Origin: Phenylobacterium sp. Root1290
GTDB lineage: Bacteria > Pseudomonadota > Alphaproteobacteria > Caulobacterales > Caulobacteraceae
DNA length: 64,000 nt
Direction: 5' to 3'
Assembly (NCBI RefSeq): GCF_001425305.1
Contig: NZ_LMEE01000004.1
Span: 1-64,000, forward strand
Each line of letters starts with the position of its first letter. Positions within the stretch are counted from its first letter, which is position 1. This document shows positions 8,821 through 18,156 of this stretch, in pieces. The notes under the pieces are model-generated. The model searched no databases and had not been told where the DNA came from. It worked only from the letters and a program-made list of their open reading frames with translations. The position numbers and the translations under genes are program-made.

Positions 8821-9624
8821 CGGCGTCTCGGAGGTAAGTTAGCTCTACGATAGGTCGTTACACCCGCATGGGAAAGCGACACCCGTCAGCCAGCCGCCTG
8901 AAGGGGCGGCCTTCATTGGACTTGGGCCAAATCGTTCGCACGTGGGTGCGCGGCATGGACGGCGGAGAAAGACTGGGCGGATGTTCTACTTTCGTCGGCT
9001 CTCAGTGCGAGACAGCCCATCCAATGGGCTACATGTATTCGATAAGATGTCCTCCCCGTCCGCATTCGATTATTCGGGTAATGCGGGGTTTGGCGCAGGA
9101 GGCGTTAGCTGGAGCTTAGACAACTCGACGCTGCGCTTAGGCTTGATGTGCTTGGCGCGATGGATCGCGGGGCTAAGAAAATGATTGATGGCGCCGAAGG
9201 GCGCGTAGCAGCCTCCTTGGCGGCATTCGGGAGAGACGCTGAGCTATCCCGCCAGCGGGTCAATTGATGAAACTCTATGTCCTTGAGCACATCAAGCATC
9301 ACGAGTGATGTCGTGCAGAACGTAGCACTCTTCACTCAAGGCCGGGTTGTGGGTACGAACCGTGAGATGTCGCCGCCCGTGGAAAGCTATGTCGAAGGGT
9401 CCTTCAGAGGGCGATTAGGAGCTAGGGAGAGCCTCAAGCCGCGCAGGGTTTCCAGAGCGGAGTTGGTTCAGACCGAGCCGTGTCTGCAGCCCGGCGCCGA
9501 CTGCAGGATCGGCCGCCTCCTGATCGGAACTCCAACCCCGAGCCCTAGCGGGATCAGCGTAGAGCCTTTGAACCAGCTGCCGCTCATCTGGCGCCGACGA
9601 TAGATTCCTGCGGGTTCGCGCGGC
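8821..9624. other. No intact gene; coding-like remnants
   Basis: About 800 bp without a supportable gene. On the plus strand a short frame ends SLAAFGRDAELSRQRVN at 9267, and its stop overlaps (TGATG) a 13-codon frame reading MKLYVLEHIKHHE (9267-9308), which looks like the broken N-terminus of a small protein. On the minus strand, the frame downstream of the CoA-transferase stop (about 9624-9300) reads as coding-like text interrupted by one stop and lacks a start codon. A perfect 7-bp hairpin, AGCCCAT-CCA-ATGGGCT, lies at 9014-9030. The whole stretch looks like eroded genes. Confidence 0.4.
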
Positions 9625-11844
9625 CTACAGCGCCTCTGCAGCATCGACACCCGACACACGGATTCTCTCGAATGTTTCCGGCGGAAACCTGTCAAGCTCC
9701 GACGAAAAGGCAAGTTCCGCCATCACCTCTTCGGTGTGCTCGCCGAGCAGCGGGGCCGACCGGCGCAACGCCGGCCGCGCGCCGTCGAACCGGAAGGGCG
9801 AGGCGCCCACCTGATGCTCGCCCACATAACCCCGCTCCATGTTCGCGAAGTAGCCGACCGCTTGCAGCTGTGGATCGCGCGTCAGCGCGTGCGGCGGCTG
9901 GATCGGCGCGGCGGGCACGCCGACTGCCTGCAGCTCGGCGCAGGCTTCAGCGGCCGTACGCATCCCGGCCCAGCGCGCTAAGGCGCCGCCTCCAGCTTCG
10001 CCGACCACGCGGGCGAGCGCGCCCAACCCCTCAGGCTGGGCGACCGCCACCGCGATCCAATCGTCTTCGCCCTTGGCCGGAACCACTTCGCAGAGAGCCA
10101 AGCGCGGGCGGGCAGCGCCGGTCCGCGCCACCGGCGCGGCCGCGAGCTGTTCGGCGATGATTGCGTCGGCGCCCAGTTGGAACAGGCACGCGACCTGGGC
10201 TAGGTCGATGTCCGCCCCGCCCAGCCGTCCACGTGCGTACAGGCACGCCAGCACCGCCGAGACCGCATAGAGCCCGGCGATCGGATCCCCCAGCGCCACG
10301 TGCTGCTGGGCTGGCGGCCAGTGCGGCTCGCCATTGATGAACGGCAGGCCCGAGGCCTGCTCGACCGTCGATCCGTAGGCCCGCAGCCCCGACAGCGGCC
10401 CGCTGACCCCGAAGGCCGGCATCGACAGGCTGATCAGGCCGGGCCGCAGGCGCCGCTGCACTTCCTGCCCCAGACCAAGCTTGGCCAGCACGCCGGCGGC
10501 ATAGTTTTCGACCACGATGTCGGCGCCGGCGATCAGCGCTCCGGCCGCGGCCTTGCCCTCGGAGAGGGTTAGGTCGATGTCGACCCCACGCTTGTTGCGG
10601 TTCACGTTGATGAAGTTGAGCTGGCTCTCGCGGGTCTCGACGTCGACGCTGCCGGCGTCCCAGCCCCGCCACCAATCGGGATGGCCCTCGGACTCGATCT
10701 TGACGACGTCGGCGCCGAGGTCGCCCCCGGTCCGGGCGCAAAGTGGTCCGGCCCAGCCCATGCTGAAGTCCACCACCCGCAGGCCGCACAGCGGCCCCTC
10801 GCCCTCGCCCGGCGCCCAGGCTTCGCCGGCCACCCTCTCGAACTGCAGCCGATAGGGCAGCCGCGGCGCGGCCACGTCCGGGGTTCCCGCGGGCCCGAAG
10901 GCGTCGCGTCGGCGCCAATGCTCGACCTCCGGCAACTGACCGGGGCGAACCATCGGCGCGATCGGAATGCGGTGCGCCAGGCCCAGCTCCACCCACTGCG
11001 CCTGGGTGCGTCGGGCGATCGCCGGGGCCAGCGCCTTATCGACTTCGTCGGCGATCATCAGGCGCTGATAGGCCGTCGCGAACCGCGGATCGGCCGCCAG
11101 GGCCGGCCGCTCAATCAGGCCGCACAGCGCCCGCCACTGCGACGGTGTCAGGCAGGTGATCCCGACCCAGCCGTCCAGCGCGCGATAGGGCGCGCAAGGA
11201 TAGGTCGGGACGAAGCGATTGACCCCCAGCCGCACTGACGGCGCGCCGGTCCGCGCGGAGGTCAAGGCGCCGGTCTCCGCGTAGCACATGGCCGCCTCGT
11301 GCACGTTTACGTCGATCCGCCTCGGCCTGCGATCGGGCCGGTCCAGCAGCGCGCCGAGCGCGGCGTTGAAGCCGACTACCCCGGCGGTGATCTGGGGCGC
11401 GTGCCCCTGGGCCAGCATCGGCGGCCCGAACCGCTCGCCGAACGAGTAGGAGACGCCGTTCAGGGCGCTGATGATCTCGTCGGTCGCGCGCCAGTCGCCA
11501 TAGGGTCCGGCTTGGTCAAACCAGTCGATGGCCAACAGCGGCGCGCCGGCGCCCAGCGCCAGCCCTTCGGCCAGGGCGATGGAAGCGGCGTCGGGTCCGC
11601 CGATCACCAGGTCTGCGCCGCCGTCACCCAGCGACGTCAGTTTGCCTTGATCCAGCCAGCGCCCGTAGGCCTCGCCGGCCGCCCCGGCGTAGCCGATCCC
11701 CCGGTCGCCCTCGGCGGCGGCCTGCTGGCGCACCTCCGCCCCCAGGGTGGCGAACAGGCGGCCGCAATAGCGGACCGCGACGCTCGCCCCGATCTCCACC
11801 ACCCGCAGGCCCTCCAGCGGCCCGCTCTCGATCGACTTGCTCAA
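9625..11844 (-). CDS. Two-domain CaiB/BaiF (family III) CoA-transferase
   Basis: About 739 residues, twice the normal family III length. The N-terminal half begins GPLEGLRVVEIGASVAVRYCGRLFATLGAEV and contains RRIDVNVHEAA; the C-terminal half restarts at GPLCGLRVVDFSMGWAGPLCARTGGDLGADVVKIE, with ENYAAGVLAKLGL and GGADIDLAQVACL. Both halves keep an Asp in the usual catalytic region. Family members move CoA between carboxylic acids and acyl-CoA esters. The only plausible start is TTG at 11844, preceded by GGAG at 8-nt spacing, because the frame upstream lies in the fumarylacetoacetase gene. It ends the minus-strand unit begun by the FAH gene. Two-domain forms occur in steroid and terpenoid catabolism; the substrate here is unknown. 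Confidence 0.88.
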   Translation of the reverse strand: MSKSIESGPLEGLRVVEIGASVAVRYCGRLFATLGAEVRQQAAAEGDRGIGYAGAAGEAYGRWLDQGKLTSLGDGGADLVIGGPDAASIALAEGLALGAGAPLLAIDWFDQAGPYGDWRATDEIISALNGVSYSFGERFGPPMLAQGHAPQITAGVVGFNAALGALLDRPDRRPRRIDVNVHEAAMCYAETGALTSARTGAPSVRLGVNRFVPTYPCAPYRALDGWVGITCLTPSQWRALCGLIERPALAADPRFATAYQRLMIADEVDKALAPAIARRTQAQWVELGLAHRIPIAPMVRPGQLPEVEHWRRRDAFGPAGTPDVAAPRLPYRLQFERVAGEAWAPGEGEGPLCGLRVVDFSMGWAGPLCARTGGDLGADVVKIESEGHPDWWRGWDAGSVDVETRESQLNFINVNRNKRGVDIDLTLSEGKAAAGALIAGADIVVENYAAGVLAKLGLGQEVQRRLRPGLISLSMPAFGVSGPLSGLRAYGSTVEQASGLPFINGEPHWPPAQQHVALGDPIAGLYAVSAVLACLYARGRLGGADIDLAQVACLFQLGADAIIAEQLAAAPVARTGAARPRLALCEVVPAKGEDDWIAVAVAQPEGLGALARVVGEAGGGALARWAGMRTAAEACAELQAVGVPAAPIQPPHALTRDPQLQAVGYFANMERGYVGEHQVGASPFRFDGARPALRRSAPLLGEHTEEVMAELAFSSELDRFPPETFERIRVSGVDAAEAL

Positions 11845-11867
11845 CGGGCTTTCTCCGGGCTGGGGAC

Positions 11868-13163
11868 TTAGGTGGCGAAGTTCACGGCCGGGACGACGAG
11901 CCCGGCGCAGGCGCCAAAGCCGATCGGCACGAAGCCTTCGCGCTCGGCCCGCGCGGTCATCACCAATTCGTCGCCGTCCTCCAGCCACAGCCGGCGCTCA
12001 CCGTTCGGCAGCTCCACCGGAACGCGTCCGCCGGTGATCTCGACCAGGCACGCAGCGCTAGACAGCTCCTCGCCCGACAGGGTCCCGGACGAGATCAGGT
12101 CGCCGGTCTCAAGGTTGCAGCCGCCGATCGCATGGTGAGTGATCATCTGTTCGAAGCTCCACGACCCGGCTGAGAACCAGGTGTCGGTGAGCACCGCCGC
12201 GGTCGCGCCCTCACTGCGCATCTGCGGCGTGAGCAGGTGCGCGAAGAAGCGGATGGAGAGCCCGCCATCCACTTCGTTACCGGCGTCGATCAGGTGCGGC
12301 GGGGCAAGCGGCGCGTCGGCCGGGCGGGCCGGCATGGCCTCGCGGAACGGCGCCAGCGCCTCGGCGGTGACGACCCAGGGCGAGATAGTCGAGCGGAACG
12401 CCTTGCCTTGGAACGGACCCAGCACGCTCTCCCAGTACTGCACGTCGCGGGCCGACCAGTCGTTGAGGATGCAGTAGCCGAAGATGTGCCGCCGAGCCTC
12501 GGCCAGCCGGATCGGCGCGCCCAGCGCGTTCGGCTGGCTGATGAAGCAGGCGAATTCCAGCTCGTAGTCGAGAGCCCGCGTCGGCCCGAACTCAGCCCCT
12601 TCCGCGCCGCGGTACTGGCCATGCGGCCGCTCCAGCGGCCGGCCGGACACGACCACCGACGAGGCGCGGCTGTTGTAGGCGATCGGCAGGGTCCAGAAGC
12701 AGGGCGGCAGCTTGCCCTCGGCGCGGGCCGGTCGGGCGGCGGCGATGTGCGGAGCCGAGGTCATGTAGTCCGTGAAGGCGCCCGGCCGCGTCGGCATGTG
12801 CAACTGGGCCTGCGCCATCGGGACCAGGCACAGCTCGACCCTGGCCTGCTCCGCGGCGCCGGCGACCAGCAGCGCCTGGATCCGCGCGCGCAGCGTCGCG
12901 ACCGCCCCAGCTTCCGTCGCCATCAGCCGGCGCAGATCCGGTTCGCCCGCCGCCTGAGCCGCCTCACCTTCGAGCAGCCCGGCGACGAGCGCGGCCTTCA
13001 CGTCCAGGATCTGGTCGCCAATCGCCACGCCGCCGCGCGTCGCCTCGCCCTCACGGCTGAACACGCCATGCGGCAGGTTCTGGATCGGGAAATCGGTCCC
13101 GGGCTGGTTGGCGGAGACAACCCAGCTCTTCAGGCTCGGATCGTGTGTGGCGTTGATGGTCAT
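11868..13163 (-). CDS. Fumarylacetoacetase-like hydrolase
   Basis: About 431 residues, the length of full fumarylacetoacetases, which cleave a C-C bond to give fumarate and acetoacetate. The N-terminal domain opens with SWVVSANQPGTDFPIQNLPHGVF. Metal and catalytic residues follow the FAH pattern: FTDYMTSAPH (Asp and His), LDYELEFACF (two Glu), LNDWSARDVQYWE (Asp) and GKAFRSTISPWVV. No homogentisate dioxygenase or maleylacetoacetate isomerase is nearby, so it may act on a related 1,3-diketo acid in the island's own pathway. ATG at 13163 has GGGGAGC just upstream. The operator-like palindrome at 13225-13244 lies in its promoter region. Confidence 0.87.
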   Translation of the reverse strand: MTINATHDPSLKSWVVSANQPGTDFPIQNLPHGVFSREGEATRGGVAIGDQILDVKAALVAGLLEGEAAQAAGEPDLRRLMATEAGAVATLRARIQALLVAGAAEQARVELCLVPMAQAQLHMPTRPGAFTDYMTSAPHIAAARPARAEGKLPPCFWTLPIAYNSRASSVVVSGRPLERPHGQYRGAEGAEFGPTRALDYELEFACFISQPNALGAPIRLAEARRHIFGYCILNDWSARDVQYWESVLGPFQGKAFRSTISPWVVTAEALAPFREAMPARPADAPLAPPHLIDAGNEVDGGLSIRFFAHLLTPQMRSEGATAAVLTDTWFSAGSWSFEQMITHHAIGGCNLETGDLISSGTLSGEELSSAACLVEITGGRVPVELPNGERRLWLEDGDELVMTARAEREGFVPIGFGACAGLVVPAVNFAT

Positions 13164-13224
13164 GGTGCTCCCCATCCGCGCGCCCAAGGGCGCAGCCCGG
13201 TGATACTCGGTAGGCGACAAAGTC

Positions 13225-13244
13225 AGTCAGTCAATTGATTGAAT
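13225..13244. promoter_or_regulatory. Predicted TetR operator, copy 1 (upstream of FAH)
   Basis: Sequence around the central palindrome TCAATTGA (13231-13238) agrees at 15 of 20 positions with the core of the operator at 18112-18133. It lies 62 bp upstream of the FAH start, in the 100-bp gap after the cupin gene, so the FAH and CoA-transferase genes probably have their own regulated promoter. Confidence 0.5.
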
Positions 13245-13263
13245 CAAGGCCGTAAGCGCTGGT

Positions 13264-13794
13264 TCAGCGCCCCTGCGGATCCGGCTCGTCGACCAGCACC
13301 GCCATCATGAGCGCCGTGGTCTCGCCGCGGTTGACCCAGGCGTGGCTGGTCCCGCGCTGCACGACCACGTCAAAGGGGCGAAGCGCCACTTCCCCCTCAT
13401 CGACCAACAGGCTGACCTCGCCTTCCAGCAGCACGATGTAGTCGATGCTGGCCGTGCGATGGAAGCCGGGATGACGGCCCTCGACATGGGCGGTCGGGGC
13501 GCCGACCTGGGCATAGTAGGCGGCGATGCGCCGGCGCTGCTCGGCCTCGTCCAGATGGGCGCTGGCGCTCTCCGGCGGCACCCGGAAGAACCGGAACGTC
13601 GCCCCGCCTGGCCCCGGCGCCAGCGGAATGTCGCCATCGGCCGGATCGTCCTTTCCCGACCTCGCACGCGTCGTCCAGAAGTTGATCAGGTACGGCGCGC
13701 CGGCCGGTCCGAACAGGTTCGCGGCGGGACCGTCCTGGGCGATGATCGAACGGCCATGGCTGTCATGGCCTGTGACCACGCGTCGGAAGTTCAT
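13264..13794 (-). CDS. Cupin-domain protein
   Basis: Single-cupin protein of about 176 residues. The conserved barrel lies in the C-terminal half: HPGFHRTASIDYIVLLEGEVSLLVDEGEV, then DVVVQRGTSHAWVNRGE, giving the two cupin motifs with likely metal-binding His residues. Proteins of this type recur in aromatic and terpenoid degradation clusters, but their reaction is generally not established. ATG at 13794 is 6 nt beyond the MFS stop, so it is cotranscribed with the MFS and cyclase genes. A dioxygenase role is possible but unproven. Confidence 0.82.
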   Translation of the reverse strand: MNFRRVVTGHDSHGRSIIAQDGPAANLFGPAGAPYLINFWTTRARSGKDDPADGDIPLAPGPGGATFRFFRVPPESASAHLDEAEQRRRIAAYYAQVGAPTAHVEGRHPGFHRTASIDYIVLLEGEVSLLVDEGEVALRPFDVVVQRGTSHAWVNRGETTALMMAVLVDEPDPQGR

Positions 13795-13799
13795 GCTCG

Positions 13800-15053
13800 T
13801 CACTCCTTCAGTTCGATCAGATCGGCGGCCAGGCCTTCGTCCTCCGGCGGCGCATCGAACCGCGGGGCAGTCAGGAACAGCACCGTCACGATCGCCAGCA
13901 GCGCCACCGACATCCAAAGCGCCGGCGCATAGGAGCCGCTCGCCGCCTGGATCAGCGAGATGACATAGGGGCTGGCCCCGGTGCCGATGACGAACGCCCC
14001 ATAGAGCAGGCCGTACATCCGTCCGTAGTGGCTCATGCCGTAGTAGCGGGCGGTGAGGTAGGCGATCAGGTCGACCTCCGCCCCCATGGCGAGGCCGACA
14101 GCAATGGCGCCGACCACAGCGAAGTCCGGCCCGCCGAGCGCCAGCAGCGCCAGCCCGCCTGCAGTCAGCGCCATGATCCCGGCGGCGACGTAGGGCGCAA
14201 AGTAGAGGTCCACCAGCCAGCCGACTCCCAGCCGTCCGACCAGCACCGCAACCCCCAGCAGGCCGGCGACGCGCGCCGCTTCTAGCGTGCTCATGCCGCC
14301 GTCGGTGAGCATCGGCACGAAGTGAGTGACGAAGCCGGCGACCCCCAGCGCGATCAGTACGAAGCTGACCACCAGGCGCCAGAACAGCCGACTGCGGATC
14401 GGCGTCACCAGCCGCTGCGCCACTGCGGCCGGCTCAGGCGAACGGCGCGCGTCCGGCGCGCGCCAGCCCACCAGCAGCAGCGCCAGGGGTCCGGCGACGA
14501 TCACCGCCGCGGCAAGCGCCAGGTAGGCTGCGCGCCAGCCGTTCGTCTCGATGAACTGTGCGACGATCGGCGGGGCGACTGCGGCCATGGCCCCAATGCC
14601 GCCGATGGTGATCCCCAAGGCCAACCCGCGCATTCGGTCGAAGGCGAAATTGACCGGCCGAGTGAAGGCGATCGGCGAGGTGCCCATCATCAACACCGCC
14701 AGCGCCAGGTGGACGATGGCATACTGAACCAGCGAGCCCTGCAGCTGGCTCATATAGACGAAGTTGGCGGCCAGGGCGGCGAAGCCGACCAGCGCGGGCC
14801 CGCGGATTCCGACCCTGTCGAACAAGGCTCCCGCGAACGGCGCAGCGACGGCGACGGTCAGGGTGGTGGCCAGGCCGATGGCTGTCAGTTCGGTCCGCGT
14901 CCAGCCGAACGCCTGCTCCAACTGCACAATGAACAGGCCAGCCGTGTAGAACGGCAGCGCCGCCGAACCGAACGCAGCGCCGATCGTGGCGCCCAGCAGC
15001 GTCGGCCAATGGCGCTTCAGCTCCGGCCAGGCGGAAGTCCCCTGCCCGCTCAT
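13800..15053 (-). CDS. MFS transporter, probable carboxylate uptake
   Basis: Inner-membrane protein of 417 residues with 12 predicted helices in two halves joined by a loop near RAPDARRSPEPAAVAQR. The first half has GALFDRVGIRGPALVG between helices 2 and 3. The layout resembles oxalate/formate and monocarboxylate-type MFS carriers. ATG at 15053 overlaps the cyclase stop (ATGA), which shows tight coupling. In context it would take a small organic acid across the inner membrane after TonB-dependent outer membrane entry. Substrate not known. Confidence 0.85.
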   Translation of the reverse strand: MSGQGTSAWPELKRHWPTLLGATIGAAFGSAALPFYTAGLFIVQLEQAFGWTRTELTAIGLATTLTVAVAAPFAGALFDRVGIRGPALVGFAALAANFVYMSQLQGSLVQYAIVHLALAVLMMGTSPIAFTRPVNFAFDRMRGLALGITIGGIGAMAAVAPPIVAQFIETNGWRAAYLALAAAVIVAGPLALLLVGWRAPDARRSPEPAAVAQRLVTPIRSRLFWRLVVSFVLIALGVAGFVTHFVPMLTDGGMSTLEAARVAGLLGVAVLVGRLGVGWLVDLYFAPYVAAGIMALTAGGLALLALGGPDFAVVGAIAVGLAMGAEVDLIAYLTARYYGMSHYGRMYGLLYGAFVIGTGASPYVISLIQAASGSYAPALWMSVALLAIVTVLFLTAPRFDAPPEDEGLAADLIELKE

Positions 15054-15841
15054 GCTTCGAAGATCGCCACGGCGCGGATCCATCCGGCGCTGGCGTCCTT
15101 GATCTTCACCGGGAAGCAGCTGATCTCGAAGCCAAAGGGCGGCAGCTGATCAAGGTTGGCCAGCTTCTCCATCTGGAAATAGCCGATCTCCCGGCCCGCC
15201 TTGTGCCCCTCCCAGATCAGCGAGGCGTCGCCCGTCTCACCCCAGCGCTTGGCGGTGTGGACGAACGGCGCGTCCCACGACCAGCCGTCGGTGCCGACCA
15301 CCTTCACCCCACGCTCGCAGAGATAGAGCGTCGCTTCCCGCCCCATGCCGCAGCCGGAGGCGACATAGCCCTCCTGGCCGTAGCGGCCGCCGGCCGCTGT
15401 GTTGACCACCACGATGTCCAGGGGCTGCAGCTGGTAGCCGATCCGAGCCAGCTCGGCCTCGACATCGGCGGCGGTGGCGACATAACCGTCCTCGAAGCGC
15501 CGGAAGTCGAGCTTCACCCCCGGCCGGTAGCACCAGTCCAGAGGCGCCTCGTCGATGGTGATCGCCCGCCGGGCCCCGCCTGCCAGCGCCGCGTCCTGGG
15601 TGGCGTGATAGTGCCAGGGCGCGTCCATGTGGGTGCCGTTGTGGGTCGAGACCTGCAACCTCTCGACCGCCCAGCCCTGCCCTTCCGGCAGGTCCTCGCG
15701 GCGCATGCCGGGGAAGCTGCGCGCCAGCCCCTCCCAGCTCTCCTCGTGGCGGATGTACTCGATCCGCGGCCGCGCGCCGGGAGGATCGGATTCGATGTCG
15801 TTCTGGATCGGCACCGACAGGTCGAGATAACGACGCGCCAT
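15050..15841 (-). CDS. Cyclase family metal hydrolase (KynB-like)
   Basis: Soluble protein of 263 residues of the cyclase/kynurenine formamidase family. The metal motif HxGTHxDxPxH is present as STHNGTHMDAPWHYH, with GTDGWSWDAPF and GHKAGREIGYFQMEKLANLDQLP in the C-terminal half. Members hydrolyse amide or cyclic ester bonds using zinc or manganese. ATG at 15841 is only 2 nt after the TonB receptor stop, so it is the second gene of that unit. It is a homologue of, but clearly different from, the cyclase at 19460-20254. Confidence 0.88.
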   Translation of the reverse strand: MARRYLDLSVPIQNDIESDPPGARPRIEYIRHEESWEGLARSFPGMRREDLPEGQGWAVERLQVSTHNGTHMDAPWHYHATQDAALAGGARRAITIDEAPLDWCYRPGVKLDFRRFEDGYVATAADVEAELARIGYQLQPLDIVVVNTAAGGRYGQEGYVASGCGMGREATLYLCERGVKVVGTDGWSWDAPFVHTAKRWGETGDASLIWEGHKAGREIGYFQMEKLANLDQLPPFGFEISCFPVKIKDASAGWIRAVAIFEA

Positions 15842-15843
15842 TG

Positions 15844-18039
15844 TCAGAACTTCTTCTCGAGTTGGACGCCGATCACCCGCGACCGATTGAAGAAGGCCTG
15901 TGGGTAGCTGAAGGTCAGGCCCTGGTTGGCCACCACCCGGCTGTCGTTGAGGTTGTTGCCGTAGACCGCGAAGGTCAGGTCCATCGGCCGGTAAATGAAG
16001 CTGACCCGCGCCCCCGCCTCGCCGTTGGCCGGCCCGCGCAGGTGCGCCAACTCCTGATCCGTCGGGTTGAAGTAGATCTCGTCGCGCCAGCGCCAGTTGG
16101 CCGTGGCTCGCACGTCCCAGTCGGCGTTCAGCTCGGTGCGGTACTGCGCCTGCAGGAAATACTGCCACTCGGGGCTGTTGGTCAGCCGGTTGCCGGAGGC
16201 GTCGACCTGGACGCCCAGGATATTCGGCGCGCGCGGGAAGCTGCTGAACTTGCCGTCGATGTAGGCGAGGTTAGCCAGGAAGGTCCAATTCGGCGTCGGC
16301 CGCAGCTCGCCCTCGACCTCGAAACCCTTGATCTTGGCGGCCGCGGCGTTGGTGATCACCACCCCGCCAGTCGGCACCCCGCTGGTCACCTGCAGATTGT
16401 CATAGAGGTTGTCGTAGGCCGCCGCCGCGACGAAGGCCCGCCGCTCCCAGAGGTAGGCCTTCACCCCGACCTCCCAGGACTTCATGATCTCGGGATTATA
16501 GCCGGGCTGCACGCCCACCCCGAACGCGTTGTAGCCCCCTGCCTTGAAGCCCTTGCTGTAGCTGAGATAGGCCATCACGTCGTCGGACGGCTCCCAGGCC
16601 GCCTTCGCGCGATAGGAGGTGTCGGTCCAGGTCCGCTTGGGCGCGTCGAACGGCACGCGGCCCAGCACCGCCCCGGTGTCGGTGTTGATCGAGGTCCAGG
16701 TGTTGCCGAAGTCCTTGGTGTCTTCTGTGTAGCGCACGCCCCCGGTCAGCGCGATCTGATCAGTCAGCCGCCAGGTGCCGTCGGCGAACACCGCCCAGTT
16801 CGGATTGGTCTGGTCGGAGTGGAAGTCCGACACCTGGTTGATCGGCGTCGACAGACGCTGATTGAAGATGTCGAAGTTCATCGTCGCCTGGTAGCGGGCG
16901 TAGTAAAGGCCCACGATCCAGTCGAGCCGCTCGCTGTCGTTCGACTGCAGCCGCAGTTCCTGGCTGATGGCCGATCCAGTGTACTTTGCCGCGTTGCGCC
17001 CCTGGCGGTCGGTCATGGCCAGCGAGTCGGAGTCATTGACCCCTTCGTTGATGTAGTTGCTGGCCCCGGTCACCGAGACCAACGTCGCCGGACCGAAGTC
17101 GTACTGCGCGTTGAGCACCACGCTGGGCGACTTCAGGTGGTTGCGCGGCTCGATGTTCAGGTTGACCACCTTGCCATCGAGATAGCGGTCCTGCTCGGCG
17201 GCCGGCAGCGGGATCTGCGGCGTCTGGGTCCCGACCGGCGTCACCGGTCCGGGGGCCGGATAGATGGTGGTCTGCGCCCAGCGCACGGACGGCTGGCTGA
17301 CGATGCGGTCCTGATAGTTGACGCTCAGCCGCACGCGGGCCGCCTCGACCGGCTCCCACAGGAGGGTGGTGCGGACGTTGTGCATCCGCGTGCCGCCCAT
17401 CTTGCGGCCGTCGAACAGGTTGGTCGCCCAACCGTCCTCGTTCAACCAGTCAAACGACATGCGGCCGGTCAGGGTCTGGCCCAGCGGCCCGGTGGCGGCG
17501 GCCTCGATGCGTTGGGCGGTCGGGTCTTCCAGCGTGGCCCGGACATAGCCGCCGAACTCACGCTCCGGATCGGCGGTGCGGATGATCAGGGCTCCGGCCG
17601 TGGCGTTGCGCCCTTGCAGCGTGCCCTGCGGACCGCGCACCACTTCCACCGACGAAACGTCCGACAGCGCCGTGACCGAGAACTGCCCCGACGAGGTGTA
17701 GACGTCGTCGATATAGACCGCGACCGGATCTTCCGCCCCACCTAGGCCCGAGGTGCCACGGATCGAAACCGGCGAGCCGCCATAGCTCGAGGTGGCGTTG
17801 ATGTTCAGCGCCGGGACCAGGCCCTGCAGCGAGGCGCCGGTCTTGGCCCCAACCTCCTCCAGCGTCGCGGCCGAAACCACCGAGATGGCGATCGGCACGT
17901 CGCTGATCTGCTGCTCGCGCCGCTGGGCGGTCACCACGACCTCTTCGATCGCGTCGCCGGGCGCGCTCTGCGCCAGCACAGGCGCCGCCCAGCCGAGAAG
18001 CGGAACAAGCGCAGTCGTACACCACAGGAAGCGTGCCAT
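15844..18039 (-). CDS. TonB-dependent outer membrane receptor
   Basis: 731 residues. A signal peptide (MARFLWCTTALVPLLGWAAPVLAQ) is followed by a TonB-box-like segment EEVVVTAQRREQ and a plug domain (PIAISVVSAATLEEVGAKTG, GTSGLGGAEDPVAVYIDDVY, VEVVRGPQGTLQGRNATAGALI). The remaining part is a beta-barrel ending in an aromatic Phe (VIGVQLEKKF), as outer membrane proteins do. The receptor class is the FecA/CirA-like group common in Caulobacterales and sphingomonads for uptake of plant-derived or aromatic compounds. It leads the cyclase-MFS-cupin operon, and a 22-bp palindrome lies 73 bp upstream. Confidence 0.94.
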   Translation of the reverse strand: MARFLWCTTALVPLLGWAAPVLAQSAPGDAIEEVVVTAQRREQQISDVPIAISVVSAATLEEVGAKTGASLQGLVPALNINATSSYGGSPVSIRGTSGLGGAEDPVAVYIDDVYTSSGQFSVTALSDVSSVEVVRGPQGTLQGRNATAGALIIRTADPEREFGGYVRATLEDPTAQRIEAAATGPLGQTLTGRMSFDWLNEDGWATNLFDGRKMGGTRMHNVRTTLLWEPVEAARVRLSVNYQDRIVSQPSVRWAQTTIYPAPGPVTPVGTQTPQIPLPAAEQDRYLDGKVVNLNIEPRNHLKSPSVVLNAQYDFGPATLVSVTGASNYINEGVNDSDSLAMTDRQGRNAAKYTGSAISQELRLQSNDSERLDWIVGLYYARYQATMNFDIFNQRLSTPINQVSDFHSDQTNPNWAVFADGTWRLTDQIALTGGVRYTEDTKDFGNTWTSINTDTGAVLGRVPFDAPKRTWTDTSYRAKAAWEPSDDVMAYLSYSKGFKAGGYNAFGVGVQPGYNPEIMKSWEVGVKAYLWERRAFVAAAAYDNLYDNLQVTSGVPTGGVVITNAAAAKIKGFEVEGELRPTPNWTFLANLAYIDGKFSSFPRAPNILGVQVDASGNRLTNSPEWQYFLQAQYRTELNADWDVRATANWRWRDEIYFNPTDQELAHLRGPANGEAGARVSFIYRPMDLTFAVYGNNLNDSRVVANQGLTFSYPQAFFNRSRVIGVQLEKKF

Positions 18040-18111
18040 TTGTTTCCCCCAGTCTTGTTTGTCGCCCGCCCGTTCGCGGGTCGGTTCGTTGATCGTCCGG
18101 CGCGCCAGACT

Positions 18112-18133
18112 TAATCAATCGACTGATTGATTA
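18112..18133. promoter_or_regulatory. Predicted TetR operator, copy 2 (upstream of TonB receptor)
   Basis: A perfect inverted repeat with 9-nt arms, TAATCAATC and GATTGATTA, separated by GACT. It is the best copy of the motif shared with 13225-13244 and 20371-20390, and it sits in the receptor promoter region. Length and symmetry suit a TetR dimer. Confidence 0.6.
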
Positions 18134-18139
18134 CTCGCC

Positions 18140-18156
18140 ATTGATCGACTGTCAAT
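18140..18156. promoter_or_regulatory. Second palindrome beside operator copy 2
   Basis: ATTGA, 7 nt, TCAAT form an inverted repeat directly beside the 18112-18133 operator. It uses the same half-site words and may be a secondary binding site. Confidence 0.35.

Noticed and set aside
9014-9030. Perfect hairpin AGCCCAT-CCA-ATGGGCT considered as a terminator
   Set aside because: No gene ends close upstream and there is no T run.
15841-17745. 634-codon plus-strand frame opposite the TonB receptor
   Set aside because: Shadow frame without domains; the receptor on the other strand has signal peptide, plug and barrel.
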